Numbered from the stretch's first letter, positions 1 to 8,094 are shown. The stretch is 42,650 nt of DNA from Xenococcaceae cyanobacterium MO_234.B1 (GCA_030064915.1 JASJEK010000003.1:1-42650), one strand, 5' to 3'. Notes: generated by a model from the sequence alone, not told the origin. Translations and numbers: made by a program.

Positions 1-325
1 CTTCATCTTCCAAACTAGATAGTGGCTTTTGAGCAATGTGCCTGACAAAAAGCACATAAACCTTGTAATCAGCAACAGTAAAAAGAATTCTGTAAGCTTT
101 ACTTCCTTTGTCATAAATAAGTTGTCGGATTTCTTCTTCAAAAAAATCATTTTCAAAAGCAAGAGAACAACGAAAAGGCATTTGTTGTAAAGACATAATC
201 TTTTTATATATTCCTTCCAACCATTTTCTTGCTGTTTGAGGAGAATAATTACTATGCCAAAAGTAAGCTGTTTCTATTCCTTTTTGTGCTTCAGGCTGAA
301 TAATTACTGAATATTTTTGACTCAT
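1..325 (-). CDS. RelE/ParE-family toxin, 3' end outside the window
   Basis: Partial leftward gene of about 108 codons, read by reverse translation from an ATG at 325 to the window edge with no stop. The protein starts MSQKYSVIIQPEAQKGIE, continues with a Trp-rich helix (FWHSNY..ARKWLEGIYKKI) and a strand set (KAYRILFTVADYKVYVLFVRH) typical of RelE/ParE ribonuclease or gyrase toxins. Its start overlaps the stop of the upstream antitoxin in an ATGA (322-325), so the two are translationally coupled. The family member normally cleaves ribosome-bound mRNA or poisons gyrase and is neutralised by its partner; which target applies here is not visible. The C-terminus lies beyond base 1. Confidence 0.85.
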   Translation of the reverse strand, partial: MSQKYSVIIQPEAQKGIETAYFWHSNYSPQTARKWLEGIYKKIMSLQQMPFRCSLAFENDFFEEEIRQLIYDKGSKAYRILFTVADYKVYVLFVRHIAQKPLSSLEDE

Positions 326-618
326 AAAGAACTATCTAACTTTTCAAACAGTTCGCCAAAAAAATCTTCTGCCTTTTTCCCCTCTCCTTGCTTCATCTGT
401 TCCAAGCCTCGTTTGATACCTTGAAGAGTCTCCATCAACTCAGCAGCATCCAAAAGTTTCTGGTAGGATTCTGTATCCTGAACAATAAGTTCTGCCTTGC
501 CATTAACAGTGAGTACTAATGGGTGTTTTGTTGCTTTGAGACGTGTTAAAAATTGATTCGTATTGCGTTTAAAATCCGTCAAAGAATGGATATCTTGAGA
601 AAGGTTGATTTTAGACAT
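322..618 (-). CDS. Phd/YefM-type antitoxin
   Basis: 98-aa leftward protein with the Phd/YefM layout: an N-terminal DNA-binding half (IHSLTDFKRNTNQFLTRLKAT, then the strand-turn PLVLTVNGKAELIVQD) followed by helix YQKLLDAAELMETLQGI and a charged C-terminal tail that would wrap the toxin. It is the first gene of a two-gene operon, overlapping the toxin start by 4 nt (ATGA). By family rule it represses its own promoter, which should lie in 619-700, alone and more strongly as a complex with the toxin. No operator palindrome was identified with confidence. The call rests on length, motif order and the coupled RelE/ParE partner. Confidence 0.9.
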   Translation of the reverse strand: MSKINLSQDIHSLTDFKRNTNQFLTRLKATKHPLVLTVNGKAELIVQDTESYQKLLDAAELMETLQGIKRGLEQMKQGEGKKAEDFFGELFEKLDSSL

Positions 619-986
619 AACATTTAATTAGCATTTTATTTAATGATAAGCTAATTTTCCAACAATTTTTACAATCAATTATTGCCAAAGTGTGATAGCG
701 CCTGGCCTTTGGCAAGATCGCCATAGAAGAGAAAATTATCACTATTTTGCGATCGCTCCCCTCACTAAACTAGGCAACACCTAACGATAATAGGCAATTA
801 TCCATCATCAAAATAACACTTGACTAATAACACTTGACTCGGGACGCACCCTATGTTAATGTCAAATTCAAGAGTAATAACCACCACGAGCGCGAAACTC
901 GTTGACTAACTAAAACGGTGGCAATAACTCCAAAAACCCAAAAAAATACACGGCTCAAAACCGTGTGAAACAAAAAAGATAACATT
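619..986. other. Intergenic region with HIP1-like palindrome and a hairpin
   Basis: No convincing gene. It should contain the antitoxin promoter at its left end. A palindromic segment near 697-725 (cgcctggcctttggcaag flanked by gatag and gatcgcc) belongs to the HIP1-linked palindromes seen elsewhere in the window. A 6-bp stem ACACGG/CCGTGT (948-953 and 961-966) ends about 20 nt before the next start codon and could act on its transcript or simply be a repeat remnant. Confidence 0.5.
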
Positions 987-1418
987 ATGATAACAGTAAA
1001 TAACTCTTTATTTAAAGGGCAACTTTCTGATGTCCTATGTGTAATGCTTGAAGGCCAACAAGTCAGCATTATTCGCTTTATTCCCGTCACAGGCAGAAAT
1101 GGCATTTGCTGGATCTATATCGAAGACTCTCAGGGTAATCGTCGAGCCACCTTTATCTCCCGTCAATCCTTAAACATCGCCTTTATGAGATGGCTTGGCC
1201 GAATTAAGTTAGATAAATTAAGAGCCAGAGCCAAATGTGCCATATCAAACGCCATGTTAGCCGTCTTAAGTATCGGGGAATCCGTATGGCATCGCTCCAA
1301 AAATCTCTTCGGTACAATAATTGAAAAGGGATTCGATAGTCGTGGTGATGCTTGTGCCAAAGTAGACTGGGGAGAGCAGATTACCAAGGAAGAAGCTTGT
1401 TATCTGGAAGTCTTTTAA
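987..1418 (+). CDS. Hypothetical protein, 143 aa
   Basis: Open frame from ATG 987 to 1418. I do not recognise a family. The first half looks like strands (SIIRFIPVTGRNGICWIYIED), the second half is basic and helical (LGRIKLDKLRARAKCAISNAMLAVLSIGESVW) and the end is acidic. There is no signal peptide and no clear membrane span. No strong Shine-Dalgarno precedes it. It sits between the toxin-antitoxin pair and a coiled-coil gene in an accessory-looking patch. The sequence directly after its stop (1421-1449) is repeated at 3236-3264, so its end lies at the border of a duplicated segment. A real gene is likely but not certain. Confidence 0.55.
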   Translation: MITVNNSLFKGQLSDVLCVMLEGQQVSIIRFIPVTGRNGICWIYIEDSQGNRRATFISRQSLNIAFMRWLGRIKLDKLRARAKCAISNAMLAVLSIGESVWHRSKNLFGTIIEKGFDSRGDACAKVDWGEQITKEEACYLEVF

Positions 1419-1509
1419 GCAACTATATTCCATAATCCCATCGTGATCGCCATATCCTGAAAAAGCGATCCCATTATAATGGAGTATTAAATAAAAATCC
1501 TTAGATAAA

Positions 1510-1959
1510 ATGACCCCAGAACTGACTCCAGAACAAAGATTAACCCAAATTGAAAAGATTCTCGCTTCAGCAATTAAACTCAGTCATAGTAATACGGCAA
1601 AGATTGAAGCTAATACTGAGATGATTGATCGGATTGGTCAAAAAGTTGAAGCTAATACCGAGATGATTGATCGGATTGGTCAAAAAGTTGAAGCTAATAC
1701 CGAGATGATTGATCGGATCGGTCAAAAAGTTGAAGTTAACACCGAAGCGATCGCAGCTCAAGACCTCAAAATAGATCGCCTCACCGAACAAATGGGACGT
1801 GCCACAGACATGTTTATTGATTCAATGAATGTTATGAGAACAATGCAGACTAACATTGAAAATATGCAGACTGATATTCGTGAAATGCAAAGTGAAATCA
1901 GAGGCTTACAAGTTGAAAATCGTCGCATTATAGACCGAGTTTTTGGTGAAGATAATTGA
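1510..1959 (+). CDS. Coiled-coil protein with 14-residue internal repeats
   Basis: 149-aa soluble protein predicted to be almost entirely helical. After a short lead (MTPELTPEQRLTQIEKIL) it carries three near-identical 14-residue blocks (EANTEMIDRIGQKV) followed by a degenerate fourth, then heptad-rich helices (LKIDRLTEQMGRATDMF; MQTNIENMQTDIREMQSEIRGLQ). Hydrophobic positions recur every three or four residues, as in a trimeric or dimeric coiled coil. The function is not known. A 5'-deleted second copy lies at 3263-3508, with the Uma2 gene between them. The tail ending in RVFGEDN is preserved in both copies, suggesting selection on the C-terminus or recent duplication. Confidence 0.75.
   Translation: MTPELTPEQRLTQIEKILASAIKLSHSNTAKIEANTEMIDRIGQKVEANTEMIDRIGQKVEANTEMIDRIGQKVEVNTEAIAAQDLKIDRLTEQMGRATDMFIDSMNVMRTMQTNIENMQTDIREMQSEIRGLQVENRRIIDRVFGEDN
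1606..1731 (+). repeat. 42-bp tandem repeat, three copies, inside the coiled-coil gene
   Basis: Units at 1606-1647, 1648-1689 and 1690-1731 differ by only a few silent changes (actgag/accgag, ggattgg/ggatcgg). Each encodes 14 residues. A diverged fourth start follows at 1732. The near identity implies recent expansion, and copy number probably varies between strains. Confidence 0.9.
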
Positions 1960-2053
1960 GATTAAAAAGCAACTACTTTTTGCTATTGCGCGATCGCTAA
2001 TTTCCCCCAATTGATCGAAGATCGCTAGTTGTCAGCCAGAAATTTCTTACAGC

Positions 2054-2099
2054 CGATCGCGAAACTCAAGATTAATTCCGCTCCTTTAGGCGATCGCTT
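2054..2099 (+). repeat. 46-bp dispersed repeat, copy 1
   Basis: The segment from cgatcgcgaaactcaag to ggcgatcgctt is repeated base for base at 3128-3173. Both ends carry a HIP1 octamer. The upstream words gccagccagaaat or gtcagccagaaat also recur (about 2033, 3079 and 4292), so a longer, diverged repeat family is present. Confidence 0.85.
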
Positions 2100-2177
2100 T
2101 GACCAAATATACGAGGAACAATTTCAACAGGTGTGATTGCTATAAACTAGAGAATCCTAACCTCAATCAACTTCCAA

Positions 2178-2951
2178 CTAGCGAAGGCTTTGTCTCACTT
2201 CCTCGACAGATAAATCCAACGCTGCTGCTATCTGTTCCACACTCAACCCCATACTCCTCAGACGAGGAATAGCATCTCTCCTCGCTTGTTCTGCTTGCTG
2301 TCGGGCTGACTCCGCTTGTTGCTTTTCTAGTTCTGCTTGTTGTCGGGCTTGTTCGGTTTCTTGAGGGGATAAAAGCTTCTTACCGGTTTTAGACTCATAA
2401 AATCGCAATTGTCCTTGTCTAAGTCGCAAGTCCAATCCCAATACTGCTGAGGGAATTGACAAGCCCCCATCAGCTAAGATACGTCCTGGAATTGGCTGAT
2501 ACCCTACCTCTACTAAACGAGCCCCCTTTAATTGCGGCTGTAAGTAGTCTCCTGTCGGGTCGTATTGCCAATATTCTCTTACTCCCATCTGGGCATATTT
2601 AAGCGGTTTGTCATGTTCGTCATTTTCTTGGGTGGTTAATGAGGTGATTTCCAAGACAAAGTCTGGCACTTTGTCATTTTCTTCCCAGACTTTGTAACTG
2701 AGGCGTTTTTTGTTGTCAATCCCGAATACGACAAAGACATCTGGAGCGACTACGGCGCTGGGTACGCCTTGCTTGTAGTAGAGGAAGAGATTGCCAGAAA
2801 CGTAAACGTCATCTCGATTGGAGAAGTAAATGGTGAGAGCTTCCACACCATAGATCAGGTAATCTCTAGCCGGATCGCTTTCTGCCATAGGCGCACCGTT
2901 ACTGTCTGGGTAAATAATAGGAGTGTGGAGTTGGCTAGAAGCAATAGTCAT
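2178..2951 (-). CDS. Uma2-family (DUF820) PD-(D/E)XK nuclease-like protein with coiled-coil tail
   Basis: 257-aa leftward protein. The N-terminal 190 residues show the Uma2 fold: an acidic residue in VVAPDVFVVFG, then the strand PDFVLEITS and the helix KYAQMGVREYWQYDP, a PD-(D/E)XK-like active-site layout. Residues about 200-230 form a Glu/Gln/Ala/Arg coiled coil (QQAELEKQQAESARQQAEQA), followed by a small helical module (LRSMGLSVEQIAAALDLS) resembling a helix-turn-helix. This tail is common in cyanobacterial Uma2 proteins. The family is greatly expanded in cyanobacteria and its biological role is unsettled; nuclease activity is inferred from the fold. It lies between the two copies of the coiled-coil gene and is flanked by identical 46-bp repeats. 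A second, tail-less Uma2 is at 31945-32595. Confidence 0.9.
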   Translation of the reverse strand: MTIASSQLHTPIIYPDSNGAPMAESDPARDYLIYGVEALTIYFSNRDDVYVSGNLFLYYKQGVPSAVVAPDVFVVFGIDNKKRLSYKVWEENDKVPDFVLEITSLTTQENDEHDKPLKYAQMGVREYWQYDPTGDYLQPQLKGARLVEVGYQPIPGRILADGGLSIPSAVLGLDLRLRQGQLRFYESKTGKKLLSPQETEQARQQAELEKQQAESARQQAEQARRDAIPRLRSMGLSVEQIAAALDLSVEEVRQSLR

Positions 2952-3127
2952 GGTGATTGGATGATAGCCATCACCTATTTAGTATAGACCACAGAAAAGA
3001 GAAAAGGCGAGCACCATGTACTATCTTTGCCCAAACGCGATCAGCTTCGCTGCCTCGGCAAAGCCGAGATCGCTAATTGCCAGCCAGAAATCAATTAGTG
3101 TGATCTCGCCAAAGGCGAGGCGCTGCG

Positions 3128-3173
3128 CGATCGCGAAACTCAAGATTAATTCCGCTCCTTTAGGCGATCGCTT
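3128..3173 (+). repeat. 46-bp dispersed repeat, copy 2
   Basis: Identical to 2054-2099. It is directly preceded by a palindromic HIP1-linked segment (3102-3134, gatctcgccaaaggcgagg then gcgctgcgcgatcgc) that has relatives at 11509-11542 (other strand) and 29513-29571. Confidence 0.85.
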
Positions 3174-3262
3174 CAAGCTATGAATTAATTCAGGCGATCG
3201 CCTTGTCTATTGCACTTTACTGAAGTATTTTAAGGAACTATATTCCATAATCCTATCGTGAT

Positions 3263-3508
3263 CGGATCAGTCAAAAAGTTGAAGCTAACACCGAAGCGAT
3301 CGCAGCTCAAGACTTCAAAATAGATCGCCTCACCGATCAAATGGCAAGAGCTACAGAAATGTTTTTTGACTCAATGGGTGTAATGCGGACAATGCAAACT
3401 AATATTGAGAATATGCAAGGTGATATTCGAGAAATGCAAAGTGAAATCAAGGTATTACAAATGGAAAATCGTCCCATCATAGACCGAGTTTTTGGTGAAG
3501 ATAATTGA
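3263..3508 (+). pseudogene. 5'-deleted second copy of the coiled-coil gene
   Basis: Remains open for about 82 codons and matches the C-terminal half of the 1510-1959 protein (QKVEANTEAIAAQDFKIDRL through RVFGEDN), with several substitutions. The start codon, the lead and the tandem repeats are missing. Upstream, 3236-3264 matches 1421-1449, the non-coding stretch before the intact gene, and then jumps straight into the repeat region. Both borders carry tgatcg in the intact copy (1444-1449 and 1710-1715), so a 266-bp deletion between short direct repeats explains the structure. An internal ATG at 3341 could give a 55-aa peptide, but no Shine-Dalgarno supports it. Confidence 0.75.
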
Positions 3509-3639
3509 GATTAAACAGCGATTACTCTTTATCATAATGCGCTCGTATTATCTCGAACTAGAAATTAGCGATCGCCAGATGAAGGGGAGCAGGCGCTCGC
3601 TTATCCTAAACTAGCAAAAGCTTTAAAACAGTTTAAAAA

Positions 3640-4119
3640 CTAATCCAGTTTTTCCAACTTATTACTCACGGATATAATTAGCTCATCTTGATTTTTCAAA
3701 TAAGTCAAATTAAGTAGGCTATTAGTTAAGTAAAATAAGTTCTCTTGATCGACTAACACTTTCAATTCTTGATAATCCATTCCTCCGCGAATTTCGTAAC
3801 TACTATTTAACAAAGCACTAGGATAGTTAGACTCAATATATTCTAACCATTCATCTTTGTAAATATAATAAGCCTTTTTACCTAGCTTGTTCTTTTTCTG
3901 AATTGCTACCAAACTATTAAGAATTGACTTCTTCCAAGAGCTAGTTAATCTTTGCTCAACTTGGTTTTTTATTAAGTGAATTAATAGAATTACTAAAAAA
4001 GACTCTAGATTTTCAATAATAGATTTTCTTCCCACTTCTTCAAGCTCTTCTACAATATACAAAGCTTGTTTAATGTTGCCTGACAATAAATTTTGTTTTA
4101 GTTCTAATATTTCTTCCAT
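3640..4119 (-). CDS. DUF29-family protein
   Basis: 159-aa leftward protein resembling cyanobacterial DUF29 proteins: the helical start MEEILELKQNLLSGNIKQAL then VEELEEVGRKSIIENLESF and ILLIHLIKNQVEQRLTSSWKKSI, a Tyr/Lys-rich middle and the C-terminal LVDQENLFYLTNSLLNL. The RxTxSWxxSI motif is typical of the family as I know it. Length is normal. The biochemical function is unknown; the family is mobile and multicopy in cyanobacteria, fitting the repeat-rich setting. No operon partner is visible. Confidence 0.75.
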   Translation of the reverse strand: MEEILELKQNLLSGNIKQALYIVEELEEVGRKSIIENLESFLVILLIHLIKNQVEQRLTSSWKKSILNSLVAIQKKNKLGKKAYYIYKDEWLEYIESNYPSALLNSSYEIRGGMDYQELKVLVDQENLFYLTNSLLNLTYLKNQDELIISVSNKLEKLD

Positions 4120-4549
4120 ATCAAAGTCTTAACCATTATCATAAATAATATGTAAAATCTAGACTTGTAATAATCACAATTTACTTCTGCTTTTAATTCT
4201 ACACACAAATACATAAAGCAAATGCTCGGCAATTAAGCATAACAATCCTTCCCTTTGCAGTTCTTCTCTTTGATGGTAGCGCGAGGCATAATTGCCAGCC
4301 AGAAATTTTTGAAGGCGATCGCGTTATCTATTGCAATTTACTCAAGGGCGATCGCCCTTAAATCACATCCTTCCGCTTCTAGCAAACCAACCAACCACCG
4401 CAGCGATAATAATAAATCTAAAAAATGAGTATCCTGTTGGATTTTCTCTATCTAAAGACTGTTGATTTCAATCCTTATGACAGATTACTGCTTACCCTAT
4501 TAAAGGTTTACTTAAAAGTATCTATTAAGAACTTTCAATAAACAGGCTG
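4120..4549. other. Intergenic region with dispersed-repeat remnant
   Basis: No supported gene. The segment about 4286-4352 (taattgccagccagaaat, then gcgatcgcgttatctattg and a further gcgatcgcc) resembles 3073-3230, so it is another diverged copy of the local repeat. The remainder is AT-rich with no recognised RNA or terminator. Confidence 0.5.
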
Positions 4550-4800
4550 ATGTCCAAGTTTGAGTTTATTTTGAGCTTGAGAATGCTGCAATTATCTGCT
4601 GAATTCAACCTGATTTTACAGATAAATAAACACTACTCATCCCAACAATCTCGCAGAAATAAGACATTTGCAGAAAAGCAACCCAAACAAAGACAGACTT
4701 ATCAACAGCAAGTAATCTCAGAAATCCAAAATTTGAATTGCAAGGTGATTAAACTACATAAGCTTTAGTACAATAATAATCATTAACTATCAGTAAATAA

Positions 4801-4850
4801 TAGTAAAAGATAATAAAAGATAATAAAAGATAATGAAAGATAATGAAAGA
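4801..4850 (+). repeat. 10-bp tandem repeat, five copies
   Basis: Five consecutive decamers of taataaaaga, the first and last two slightly altered (tagtaaaaga; taatgaaaga twice). It ends about 90 nt before the probable start of the MscS gene. The period is close to one DNA helical turn, so phased A-tracts could bend the DNA. A regulatory role is only a possibility. Confidence 0.85.
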
Positions 4851-4938
4851 TAGGCAATTGATAATTAGCAAATGATAAACAGCTTCTGCTAATTTGGTGG
4901 CTCAATCAATAAACCCAGAAATCCTGAATTTTTTAGCT

Positions 4939-6612
4939 ATGTCCTATAAAAATAAATTTACTTGGAATTTCTGTAAACAACAAAGCTTTAACTTTTCTTG
5001 TCCAAGAATAGTTTTAGTGATTTTGTTATTTTTATTACTTTGGGTTACGCCCGTTTCAGCCCAAAACAATGGTTTTTCTTTAGAAAAATTGCCGATATTT
5101 TCGGGTTATTCCACTTTAGCTGAAACTAAGGCAGCAATAACTATTGATGGTCAAGAAATTTTTCAGGTGAGTGGAACAACCCAATTAACTGCTGAAGAAC
5201 GGGCTCAGATAATTAATTCTGAACTTCAAATCGCGATCCACTCATCAAAGCCTCCTGAAATTGAAATTAAACAACGCAATCAATTACCAGTTATTTATCT
5301 TAATGAGCGCTATTTACTGACAATTATTCCTGATGATGTCACTGGGGGAAATACTTTAGAAAAGCAAGGTAATATTTGGGGTCAAAAGCTAGAACAAAGA
5401 ATAAAACAAGCCCAACTAGCCAGGAAACCTGAATACATTAGGAAAAAATTGCTCTTAGCTCTAATTATCCTCATAGTGGTTTTGGCTACTGATAAATTGC
5501 TTAGTTTACTTAAGAATTATTCTAGGTCTAAAGCGATCGCGAAACTGCTTCCAGGCATTAATTCTCCCCCTTCAGAGTCTCCCAATCTAGGAAGACTATT
5601 TAAAGCCAAACTAATCATAGTCAGGGTGATTTTATGGCTAGTCACCGCTTATTGGTTGAGTGGTTTGTTTCCCCAGTCTCGACAATGGCGTAATAATATC
5701 ATCAATTTTTTGGGGGGAAGCTTTAAGACTTCTTTGTTTACCCTAAGCGATCGCTCTTATTCTTTAATCGATCTGCTAATCCTAGCAGGTTTGTTTTGGG
5801 GACTGTTCTTTGCCACTCAAACTTCAACTAATCTCCTACGAACCAAGATTCTGCACCAGACGCGGATAAGTCGGGGTTCTCAAGAAGTTATTTTTATTGT
5901 TGTAAAGTACAGCTTAATTTCTTTTGGCACGATTATTCTGCTACAAGTATGGGGGTTAAATCTCAGTTCCCTAGCTATTTTAGGTAGTGCCTTGGGTGTG
6001 GGTATCGCTTTTGGTTTTCAAGACATTACCAAAAACTTTGCCAGTGGGTTGGTGCTATTATTCGAGCGTTCGGTACAAATTGGCGATTTTATCGAAGTTA
6101 ACGGACATAAAGGTACAGTAGAACGGTTACAGGCTCGCAGTATTGTTCTTAAAACTCTAGACAGCGTTTCTATTGTTGTTCCCAACTCCCACTTGTTAGC
6201 AGATGAAGTGATTAACTGGAGTCACGACAATCCAATTTCCCGCTTTGCTTTGTCTGTTGGAGTTGCCTATGGTTCCGATCCCGAAGCTGTCAAAGGAGTT
6301 CTGTTACAGGTAGCAAAAGAACATCCAGAAGTTTTAGATTTTCCTCTGCCCCAAGTGTTTTTTACTGGCTTTGGGGATAGTTCTCTAGACTTTGAACTAC
6401 TTGTCTGGATTGCCGAACCGAATCGTCAACCAATTGTTAAAAGCGAACTGTATTTTCGGATTGAGAAGGTTTTGCGCGATCGCGTTATAGAAATTCCCTT
6501 TCCCCAGCGAGATCTACACCTACGGGGCAATTTACCCTTAGAAATCTCTCCCGATTTAGAAGCTGCCTTAATACGCTGGCTCAATAATTTCCCCCATCGT
6601 CCATCTAATTAA
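4939..6612 (+). CDS. MscS-family mechanosensitive channel
   Basis: Small-conductance mechanosensitive channel-like protein, 557 aa from ATG 4939. The frame stays open to a TTG at 4894, but the ATG places a signal peptide correctly (IVLVILLFLLLW.TPVSA, cleavage before QNN). A periplasmic region of about 130 residues follows, then membrane spans (LLLALIILIVVLA; IIVRVILWLVTAYWL; LLILAGLFWGLFF; LISFGTIILLQVWG) and the pore helix and beta domain (LGVGIAFGFQDITKNFASGL, then FERSVQIGDFIEV and VVPNSHLLADEVINWS). It would release osmolytes on hypo-osmotic shock. Its stop overlaps the convergent hydrolase stop by 4 nt. A five-copy decamer repeat lies upstream. The pore-helix Gly/Ala pattern is conserved. 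Confidence 0.92.
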   Translation: MSYKNKFTWNFCKQQSFNFSCPRIVLVILLFLLLWVTPVSAQNNGFSLEKLPIFSGYSTLAETKAAITIDGQEIFQVSGTTQLTAEERAQIINSELQIAIHSSKPPEIEIKQRNQLPVIYLNERYLLTIIPDDVTGGNTLEKQGNIWGQKLEQRIKQAQLARKPEYIRKKLLLALIILIVVLATDKLLSLLKNYSRSKAIAKLLPGINSPPSESPNLGRLFKAKLIIVRVILWLVTAYWLSGLFPQSRQWRNNIINFLGGSFKTSLFTLSDRSYSLIDLLILAGLFWGLFFATQTSTNLLRTKILHQTRISRGSQEVIFIVVKYSLISFGTIILLQVWGLNLSSLAILGSALGVGIAFGFQDITKNFASGLVLLFERSVQIGDFIEVNGHKGTVERLQARSIVLKTLDSVSIVVPNSHLLADEVINWSHDNPISRFALSVGVAYGSDPEAVKGVLLQVAKEHPEVLDFPLPQVFFTGFGDSSLDFELLVWIAEPNRQPIVKSELYFRIEKVLRDRVIEIPFPQRDLHLRGNLPLEISPDLEAALIRWLNNFPHRPSN

Positions 6613-7508
6613 ATAAAATTCTTAATCGCTTCTGTTACAGCTTCAGGATACTCTTCGTGAATGCCTAAAGTTCCAGTTAATCTAACTACTTTAACTTTTT
6701 CTAATTCTGCCATTGCTATCATTTCTGCTTTTGATTTGGGTGGTGCATTTTCCGCCAAAATAATTAACACAGGCATAGATACAGAGGATAAAAGATGCAA
6801 GAATTCCTCTCTATTCGCCACAGGATCGATCGCACCAGTGACAAAGGCAGCAGGAGCATATCTTGCGCCATTTTTTGAGGTGATTTGGTGTTTTTGGGCG
6901 ATAAATTCGGGGGTTAGTTTAGTTTCATCTACATAGACGTGGCGTTTATACATCAAGCGAAGAAAAGAAGGAGTAGTGTTGAGATAGTATAAAGCTTGTC
7001 CAATAATAGGCAATCGCACCAGGTTCTTAACAACCTTTCTCACCCCATCGGGTAAACCCATGACTTTTAAAGGTCCTTGCCAAGTAGGAGCAACTAAAAT
7101 CAGTTTTGAGACAAGATCGGGGTTATCCTGAGGAAATTTTAAAGCATATCCCGAAGCATGACCCGCAGCAACAAGGATAATAGGACAATTAAAAACAGAT
7201 TTAACAAAATCTTGTAATAACTGTTGAAATAAAACAGGATTGTAATCGACAGGGGGACATTGGGACTCACCAAACCCCAACCAATCTAAAACCGTAACTT
7301 GATATTGACTAGCGAGTATTCTAGCAATACCTTTCATTTCTGTGCGACTGGAAACCGTACTAAAAGCAGGAAGTAATAATACTGGATTCCCCTGTCCAAT
7401 GGTTTCGTAGATAACTTGATATTGTTTGCCTAAAAAATGCCAATTATAGCGATCGCTTGTACCGCCAATACCAGAGTTAAGCTGAGTCGGATTAGTTACT
7501 GTAGTCAT
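6609..7508 (-). CDS. Alpha/beta-hydrolase fold protein with altered nucleophile
   Basis: 299-aa leftward protein with an alpha/beta-hydrolase core: PVLLLPAFS (oxyanion strand), VTVLDWLGFGES, the elbow strand IILVAAGHASGYAL, LILVAPTW, a lid region with LPIIGQALYYLNTTP, and a late His in GTLGIHEEYPE. At the elbow the usual G-x-S-x-G reads G116-H-A118-S-G120, so the residue in the nucleophile position is Ala, with a Ser one place later. His284 is retained. Either the neighbouring Ser serves or the protein is not a classical hydrolase. The substrate is unknown. Convergent with, and overlapping, the MscS gene by 4 nt. Confidence 0.85.
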   Translation of the reverse strand: MTTVTNPTQLNSGIGGTSDRYNWHFLGKQYQVIYETIGQGNPVLLLPAFSTVSSRTEMKGIARILASQYQVTVLDWLGFGESQCPPVDYNPVLFQQLLQDFVKSVFNCPIILVAAGHASGYALKFPQDNPDLVSKLILVAPTWQGPLKVMGLPDGVRKVVKNLVRLPIIGQALYYLNTTPSFLRLMYKRHVYVDETKLTPEFIAQKHQITSKNGARYAPAAFVTGAIDPVANREEFLHLLSSVSMPVLIILAENAPPKSKAEMIAMAELEKVKVVRLTGTLGIHEEYPEAVTEAIKNFI

Positions 7509-7563
7509 AGTGATAGTTGATCTAAAGAGCGATTAATCTACAATGGGAAGTAAAGTATAGTTT

Positions 7564-8094
7564 TTATGCTACTACTTTGGGATTATCTAAGAATGCTAAA
7601 ACACTTTCTGGTTCCAACCAATCATCCTCAATGCTAAAACCCAGTTTTTCCAATACCCGAATTGATGCAGTATTGGCTTTGTGTGGGCAAACTACTAATC
7701 GTTTCAAACTAGCTATCTCAAACCCATACTTGATCCACGCCTGAGATGCTTCTGTTGCATATCCTTGCCCCCAGTAAGCTCTACCAAGTTTATACATTAT
7801 CTCAAACTCGTCTGTGATATTACCATTCTGATTCTCAAACTCGTGAGGACTTAATCCACCTAAACCAATCAGTGTTAAGTCAGGTTTATGCTCTATGCCA
7901 AAACACCCAAAGCCATAGATTTGATATTCTTGAATACGACGTTCCATCACCTCAATACGCTCATCCAGCGATCGCGCATATCCAGGATCGAACTTCCAAA
8001 CCTTTGGATCGCCATCACAAAGCTGATAAAGTTTCTCTGCATCATCAAGGGTTAAAGGACGCAATTTTAATCGCTCTGTCTCTAATACAAACAT
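7564..8094 (-). CDS. GNAT acetyltransferase, RimJ/RimL-like
   Basis: 176-aa leftward protein. It starts with the RimJ/RimL-type lead TERLKLRPLTLDDAEKLYQL, has the central strand TLIGLGGLSP and the acetyl-CoA loop YWGQGYATEASQAWIKYGF (Q/R-x-x-G-x-G/A), followed by LKRLVVCPHKANTASIRVLEKLGF, where Asn and the ENxxS-like helix are typical of the subfamily. It transfers acetyl from acetyl-CoA to an amine, perhaps a protein N-terminus or a small molecule; the substrate cannot be told. It lies 55 nt upstream of the hydrolase in the same direction, so co-transcription is possible. Confidence 0.9.
   Translation of the reverse strand: MFVLETERLKLRPLTLDDAEKLYQLCDGDPKVWKFDPGYARSLDERIEVMERRIQEYQIYGFGCFGIEHKPDLTLIGLGGLSPHEFENQNGNITDEFEIMYKLGRAYWGQGYATEASQAWIKYGFEIASLKRLVVCPHKANTASIRVLEKLGFSIEDDWLEPESVLAFLDNPKVVA

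Noticed and set aside
851-1105. 84-codon reverse frame overlapping the 987 gene
   Set aside because: Antisense to the better-supported forward gene; hydrophobic by base composition only.
4550-4768. 72-codon forward frame between DUF29 and MscS
   Set aside because: AT-rich, low-complexity polar residues, no Shine-Dalgarno and no family pattern; probably chance.
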